Source: Deltaproteobacteria bacterium (lineage in GTDB: Bacteria > Desulfobacterota > Desulfobacteria > Desulfobacterales > JAUVVS01). From it: a DNA stretch of 9,826 bases. The stretch covers positions 1 to 9,826 of the forward strand of contig JAUVVS010000040.1 in NCBI GenBank assembly GCA_030604545.1, read 5' to 3'. The stretch's first letter is position 1, and each line of letters opens with the position of its first letter. The position numbers and the translations under genes are program-made. Shown in pieces: positions 5,979-9,826 of this stretch. The notes under the pieces are model-generated. The model saw nothing but the letters and a program-made list of their open reading frames with translations, was not told the DNA's origin and ran no database searches.

Positions 5979-8215
5979 CTGTATTCTATGCTAAACATGA
6001 TCAAACTTATCATCAACATCTTGAGGCGGTATATATTGCCTGGAAAGAGACAATTACGGCAAAGAGCCATCTTATTGAAAGATTAGCTAAAAAATACAAT
6101 TTCTCTGTAGAGCGCTTTTTACAGGGCTCACTTTTAACTGTTGTTTTTCATGATATTGGCAAGATGACAAAGACCTTTCAGAATATGATGGACGCTATTC
6201 GGAATGATGAAACGTTCGACTGGAGGAATAATTATCGGCATGAACTGGCATCTTTTCCCTTTGTTGTAGCTGCGTGGAATGAGTTCAACCAATTCTCAAA
6301 TTTGTCACAAGTTCCCGTTGAAGCACTGGCCGTTGTTGGGCATCACAAGCCGCTTAATACCGATCTCACATCATTTGACAGGGAGAGCGTTGGTTTTCCA
6401 GATTATGTGGCTGGCGGATTAGAAGAAGCTTATAGCTTTGCAAGAGAAGCATTTTTGCAAGAGGGTTGGTCATTACCTGTGTTGCCAGATAAAATTGAGA
6501 ATCAGAATCCTTATTCTTTGCTGGCGAAACTTATAGGCTGGGATGGCCTTTTTGGAAAGTTATTATCAAAGGAAGAGCCTGAGAGGATTAGATCTCTCTA
6601 TTTTTTGACAAAGGGCATCCTTCATTACGCTGATTGGCACGGGTCTGGCGGGACAAGTGTTAAGTATTCAATTACAAAATCTGCGGACGCGCTTATTAAA
6701 GACTTGGCCGAACATTGTCGGGGGAAAGGCATATCGTTCGATGGGCTGAGGCCATTTCAAGAACAGATGGGTTCACATTCGGGGCACCTTGTTGCTATTG
6801 CGCCAACTGGAAGCGGAAAAACGGAGGCTTCTCTACTTTGGGCACTCAAAAATTCTAATGAAATGGGTGGAGCTAAAATTATATACCTTTTGCCCACTAT
6901 GGTCACAGCCAACAATATCTGGAATCGACTCTGCCAGTTTTTTGGACAAGAGAATGTTGGACTGACGCACTCTACAGCAAACCTGTTTTTAGAAGATAAG
7001 AGAGGTGAGGATGAAGCTGACCTATGGGAAAACCGCCGTAATATTCTCTTTGCTCAAACATTCATTAGTCCTGTTACTGTGGGAACAGTCGACCAACTCT
7101 TAACCACGGGTTTCAATGCCGGACGATGGGTTCTCAAGGAAATTAACGCTGCCAATGCGGTAATAATAATAGATGAGGTTCATTCTTATGACGGCTGGAC
7201 TTTAGGTTTGCTTATTTCCTGTATTCGTCATTTCGCAAGTTTGGGAACTCGATTTTTGCTTATGAGCGCAACATTACCTGCTACACTTGTTAACCTTTTG
7301 CGATCAGAGTTGAAAGGTGCGGAGGTGATAAGGGAAAATACCCTGTTAAATGCTAAAAGAAGCACTTATCATTTGGAAGATCGCCAGATTGAGGAAGCGA
7401 CCGAAGAGATTAAAGAAGCGGTCAAGAAAAAACGAAGAGTATTGATTGTGGTTAACACTGTCCAGCTCTGCCAAGAGTTGGCAGAACGATTCTCTGATTT
7501 TTCTCCAATCTGCTATCATTCCCGCTTCATTTTCCGAGATCGAAAAAAGAAAGAAAAGCAAATTGAAGATGCTCAATTTGTCATAGCTACCCAAGTGGTG
7601 GAAGTTTCACTCGATATTGATTTTGATTTGCTCTTTACAGAATGTGCTCCTCCTGACGCAATTGCTCAAAGGGCGGGAAGAATAAATCGCTATCGTGATC
7701 CAGAAAGAAACAGTCGTGTCTTTATTTTTCGGGCATCAGAGAAGAGTGAAAAAATATATAGTCCTATTAATGATCCAGATATTCTTGAGCGTTCCTTTAA
7801 CGCTTTTAATCATGCACCTAATAACATGTCTGAACAGGATTTAATTCAGGTGGTCGATCAAGTTTACAAAGATTTCCGAATCGAAAAAAGAGAACATTAT
7901 GCCAATGCGCTGGCGCAATACAAGCTTAGTCAAAAAGGTCGAATGGCAATACTTGACAGTCGGCTGGGAGAGGATGATCAGGAAATAACCAGACTTCAGA
8001 AATATGAAACTATTTCCGTAATTCCAATACTGTTTAAAGAAGACGTTTTGAAATTAAAACCGCAGGGAAGGCGATGGTATGAGGTAAAAATCCCGCTGTG
8101 GTACGCCATGAAACATAAAATTGAAGAAAGGGGGATTTTGTTCTGTGAAATGGACTACAATGATAAAATTGGTGGAATTCTCAAATCAAACGGAGAGTCC
8201 TCATTAATTTTTTAA
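5975..8215 (+). CDS. cas3: Cas3, fused HD nuclease and superfamily 2 helicase
   Basis: This 746-residue protein is the effector nuclease recruited by Cascade to unwind and shred target DNA. The N-terminal HD nuclease has candidate metal ligands His15 (HQHLEAV), His59-Asp60 (FHDIGK), His89 (YRHE), His123-His124 (GHHKP) and Asp220 (HYADW). The helicase follows: Walker A APTGSGKT at 276-283, DEVH at 400-403, SAT in LLMSATLP at 431-433, ATQVVEVSLDI at 538-548 and motif VI QRAGRINR at 565-572. Every core motif is present, so it should be active. It is complete at a length normal for I-B Cas3. The start overlaps the cas5 stop (ATGA) with only a weak, distant ribosome binding site, so translation probably depends on coupling. 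A decayed cas6 tail lies immediately after its stop. Confidence 0.96.
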   Translation: MTVFYAKHDQTYHQHLEAVYIAWKETITAKSHLIERLAKKYNFSVERFLQGSLLTVVFHDIGKMTKTFQNMMDAIRNDETFDWRNNYRHELASFPFVVAAWNEFNQFSNLSQVPVEALAVVGHHKPLNTDLTSFDRESVGFPDYVAGGLEEAYSFAREAFLQEGWSLPVLPDKIENQNPYSLLAKLIGWDGLFGKLLSKEEPERIRSLYFLTKGILHYADWHGSGGTSVKYSITKSADALIKDLAEHCRGKGISFDGLRPFQEQMGSHSGHLVAIAPTGSGKTEASLLWALKNSNEMGGAKIIYLLPTMVTANNIWNRLCQFFGQENVGLTHSTANLFLEDKRGEDEADLWENRRNILFAQTFISPVTVGTVDQLLTTGFNAGRWVLKEINAANAVIIIDEVHSYDGWTLGLLISCIRHFASLGTRFLLMSATLPATLVNLLRSELKGAEVIRENTLLNAKRSTYHLEDRQIEEATEEIKEAVKKKRRVLIVVNTVQLCQELAERFSDFSPICYHSRFIFRDRKKKEKQIEDAQFVIATQVVEVSLDIDFDLLFTECAPPDAIAQRAGRINRYRDPERNSRVFIFRASEKSEKIYSPINDPDILERSFNAFNHAPNNMSEQDLIQVVDQVYKDFRIEKREHYANALAQYKLSQKGRMAILDSRLGEDDQEITRLQKYETISVIPILFKEDVLKLKPQGRRWYEVKIPLWYAMKHKIEERGILFCEMDYNDKIGGILKSNGESSLIF

Positions 8216-8218
8216 TGT

Positions 8219-8359
8219 AGAATTTTCCATGAAGGTACCCCCATGCTCGGCTTCCGCGGCACATTCTCCGTCAATTTCAATATCCCCGATTACTGTGGGA
8301 TCGGTAAGTCGGTTTCACGAGGGTTTGGAACGGTGGTAAAATCTAAAAGTAAACGATGA
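8219..8359 (+). pseudogene. cas6: vestige of a second, diverged cas6 (3' end only)
   Basis: Straight after the cas3 stop, in the same frame, the translation reads RIFHEGTPMLGFRGTF, then SVNFNIPDYCGIGKSVSRGF and GTVVKSKSKR, and ends at TGA 8357-8359. It aligns to the last part of the intact Cas6 at 1961-2623. By hand I count 22 identities in 34 positions, including VNFNIPD, GIGKS, RG and GTV. The DNA is much less alike, and this copy is richer in G and C, so it is not a recent duplication. Nothing of the N-terminal ~180 residues remains. A small ORF from ATG 8243 exists, but I regard it as part of the truncated gene rather than a functional protein. Confidence 0.7.
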
Positions 8360-8366
8360 GGCTGAG

Positions 8367-8636
8367 ATGGGTGGAGTGGTTTTTACGGAGTCAGATAAAC
8401 ATCTCATGGGTGAACAATTGCCGCTATTTCAAGACAAGTATATGCTGTTAAACGGCGCTTCACAGGAATTGGCAAAACTCAACCTCCATGAGGCAAGAAA
8501 GGCTTTTCAACGTTTTATGAAACTTTTCAAAGGGATTGATTTCATAGATATTCGCAGGCAGATGAAGGATATGAATCCTTCATTATTTTCCAGATATATA
8601 AAGTACATTGAAAGCAGGGATCGACATAAGGGATAA
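8367..8636 (+). CDS. small protein of unknown function between cas3 and cas4
   Basis: This is an 89-residue soluble, basic, mostly helical protein with no signal peptide or membrane segment. Residues 14-55, MGEQLPLFQDKYMLLNGASQ followed by ELAKLNLHEARKAFQRFMKL, look like a paired-helix unit of the tetratricopeptide type. The rest is amphipathic and ends ESRDRHKG. I do not recognise a Cas family. ATG 8367 has TGAGG at 8357-8361, overlapping the stop of the cas6 vestige. ATG 8406 (Met14) is a possible start but lacks a good ribosome binding site. cas4 begins 6 nt after its stop, so the two are probably co-transcribed. It may be a true accessory gene, or the truncated N-terminus of a larger repeat protein. 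Confidence 0.6.
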   Translation: MGGVVFTESDKHLMGEQLPLFQDKYMLLNGASQELAKLNLHEARKAFQRFMKLFKGIDFIDIRRQMKDMNPSLFSRYIKYIESRDRHKG

Positions 8637-8642
8637 CTGAAC

Positions 8643-9287
8643 ATGGTCACCGACGAATTAGCGGAAGATATGAATATCAAGGATATCGACAATACCGGAA
8701 CTGCATTTTCAATAACGGCATCGGATATTCTTGAGTTTCTATTCTGCCCGCGGTTCATTTATTTTCAAAATTACCTTGATATTCCACAGCATGAGGAAAA
8801 ACGTTTCAAGGTTCAAAAGGGGCGCACAGTTCACGAAGACAAAGCAAGTATAAATCCGGAATATCTAAGAAAAAAGATCGGGTGCATTGAACGTAAAAAA
8901 GCTGTATATCTTTCATCTGAGAAGGGAATCCGGGGTATCGTCGATGAGGTGTTGTTCTTGAATGACGGCTCGGCAGCTCCGCTTGATTATAAGTATGCGG
9001 AATACAAAGATCGTACTTTCAGGAATCACAAATATCAGTTGACGTTTTATGCCCGGTTGATTGGCGAGCATTATCAAGTCCCTGTCAACAGGGGATATAT
9101 CATTTACACGCGAAGCCGGAATAAATTAATAGAAGTTTCCATTACACAGAAGATGCATGGCGAATTGGATAACATAATCAGTAACCTTCTCGCTGTTATT
9201 CAGAAAGGAATTTATCCGAAACCGACGAAATATAAGGCAAGATGCAGCGATTGCTGCTACAGAAATATCTGTGAAAAGGTGATTTAA
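8643..9287 (+). CDS. cas4: Cas4, RecB-like iron-sulfur nuclease for spacer acquisition
   Basis: This 214-residue protein has the complete Cas4 architecture. The first cluster cysteine is Cys35 in LEFLFCPRFIYF, and the C-terminal group is Cys201, Cys204 and Cys210 in ARCSDCCYRNIC, giving a 4Fe-4S set; Cys205 is an extra neighbour. RecB nuclease motifs are GRTVHE (His64), IVDEV (Asp101), PLDYKYAEY (Asp115, Lys117) and QLTFYA (Gln132). Cas4 trims prespacer ends and selects PAM-bearing, correctly oriented spacers together with Cas1-Cas2. ATG 8643 has AAGGGA at 8628-8633. ATG 8670 is an alternative because the first 20 residues lie outside the conserved domain. In most I-B loci cas1 and cas2 follow directly; here the leader and array come instead. 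Confidence 0.93.
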   Translation: MVTDELAEDMNIKDIDNTGTAFSITASDILEFLFCPRFIYFQNYLDIPQHEEKRFKVQKGRTVHEDKASINPEYLRKKIGCIERKKAVYLSSEKGIRGIVDEVLFLNDGSAAPLDYKYAEYKDRTFRNHKYQLTFYARLIGEHYQVPVNRGYIIYTRSRNKLIEVSITQKMHGELDNIISNLLAVIQKGIYPKPTKYKARCSDCCYRNICEKVI

Positions 9288-9440
9288 AAGAAAAAACGGA
9301 AGGAGGTCGGTAGGTTAACTTTACTCTGGTGGGTGCAGAAATGGGTATTTTAAGGTTTGAAATTACTTTTATGGGCCAAATAGAAGGAAGTGAAAAAAAT
9401 TATAATTCCCTGTTTTCAAAAAGGGTTCACAGAAATTGCA
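9288..9440 (+). promoter_or_regulatory. CRISPR leader
   Basis: This is the AT-rich non-coding stretch between the cas4 stop and the first repeat. Leaders lie upstream of the first repeat and direct transcription and spacer integration. The repeat orientation (ATTGAAAC at the 3' end) and the cas genes on this side agree with that. It contains a TATAAT at 9401-9406. A short imperfect inverted repeat follows (CCCTGTTTT against CAAAAAGGG, 9408-9425), 16 bp before the first repeat. An AAGGAGGT sequence at 9300-9307 has no start codon at suitable spacing. Confidence 0.75.
9401..9406 (+). promoter_or_regulatory. -10 box candidate for the pre-crRNA promoter
   Basis: TATAAT is a perfect -10 hexamer, 34 bp before the first repeat, so a transcript would start near 9412. 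There is no good -35 hexamer at 16-18 bp; TTGAAA at 9357-9362 is too far. The upstream region is A-rich. The position suits array transcription, but support is partial. Confidence 0.35.
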
Positions 9441-9826
9441 ATTGAAAAGGCCGATCCATTAAAACAAGGATTGAAACCGGAGTCGGGGTCAAAATGCTCA
9501 TTGTCAATGCCTATTGAAAAGGCCGATCCATTAAAACAAGGATTGAAACTGGTAATCGAACCGGTCATGGTAATATTGCCAGAAGTATTGAAAAGGCCGA
9601 TCCATTAAAACAAGGATTGAAACTCGCAGAAGCAGGCTCGATGAATTCAGTGCAGGAAATATTGAAAAGGCCGATCCATTAAAACAAGGATTGAAACACT
9701 TAGCCTGTAGATCGTTCAAAACCCTCTGGCGTTATTGAAAAGGCCGATCCATTAAAACAAGGATTGAAACCCTCAGCAACAAGGTTCCTAACTGTGCGCT
9801 TAAAGATTGAAAAGGACGATCCATTA
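9441..9826 (+). CRISPR. type I-B CRISPR array, runs off the window
   Basis: The array has five full 37-bp repeats at 9441-9477, 9513-9549, 9587-9623, 9661-9697 and 9734-9770, plus the first 21 bases of a sixth from 9806. The full repeats are identical, beginning ATTGAAAAGGCCGATCC and ending ACAAGGATTGAAAC. The five spacers are 35, 37, 37, 36 and 35 bp. The 3' end ATTGAAAC is the classic 8-nt crRNA handle of type I-B and III repeats, so transcription is rightward from the leader beside cas4. An ATCC/GGAT inverted pair inside the repeat could form a small stem ahead of the Cas6 cut site. The sixth repeat has C changed to A at repeat position 11 (9816). That may mark decay toward the leader-distal end, or be a lone change. 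Confidence 0.98.

Noticed and set aside
9341..9445. 34-codon ORF from ATG 9341 in the leader
   Set aside because: It has no ribosome binding site at proper spacing, no recognisable motif, and runs into the first repeat.
9390..9608. 72-codon + strand ORF starting at GTG 9390, and a reverse-strand ORF at 9531-9719
   Set aside because: Both translate CRISPR repeats and spacers; the repeated peptide is an artefact of the 37-bp repeat.

Overview
This window is a bacterial CRISPR-Cas locus of the type I-B 'Tneap' kind (Cst1/Cst2/Cas5t family effector set), read entirely on the + strand and ending in its CRISPR array. The DNA has moderate to low GC and is rich in polyA/polyT. It carries a vapBC toxin-antitoxin pair, an ORF6N-domain remnant and a G/C-rich palindromic intergenic repeat of a kind seen in many anaerobic and environmental bacteria. 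That would suit, for example, Desulfobacterota, Nitrospirota or Planctomycetota, but nothing here fixes the phylum.

Layout. Bases 1-675 hold the 3' end of cas1 and a complete cas2, separated by a weak candidate terminator and a GC-rich palindrome that merges into the cas2 ribosome binding site. Bases 703-1429 hold a self-contained vapBC operon with a good sigma70-type promoter and a perfect 16-bp palindromic operator candidate over its -10 box. Bases 1430-1960 contain no intact gene. They are a graveyard of a frameshifted unknown ORF, the last ~17 codons of a second cas2, and a broken ORF6N-domain gene. Bases 1961-8215 hold a tight effector operon, cas6-cas8b1(cst1)-cas7(cst2)-cas5-cas3, with ATGA overlaps or gaps under 10 nt. 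Directly after the cas3 stop lies the decayed 3' end of a second, diverged cas6, then a small ORF of unknown function, then cas4. Bases 9288-9440 are an AT-rich leader with a TATAAT box. From 9441 to the window edge runs a CRISPR array with 37-bp repeats ending in ATTGAAAC.

How the genes work together. Cas6 would cut the array transcript to leave an ATTGAAAC 5' handle. Cas8b1, Cas7 and Cas5 would assemble with the crRNA into Cascade, and the HD-helicase Cas3 would unwind and degrade the bound target. Cas1, Cas2 and Cas4 would acquire spacers. They are split here, with cas1-cas2 about 8 kb upstream and cas4 next to the leader.

The most interesting signal is the pair of scars on either side of the effector operon: a cas2 tail plus ORF6N debris on the left, and a diverged cas6 tail on the right. 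My inference is that an effector cassette from one I-B locus replaced or invaded another, leaving a mosaic. I see no clearly new defence system. The small 89-codon ORF between cas6 debris and cas4 is the only intact gene whose role is unknown.
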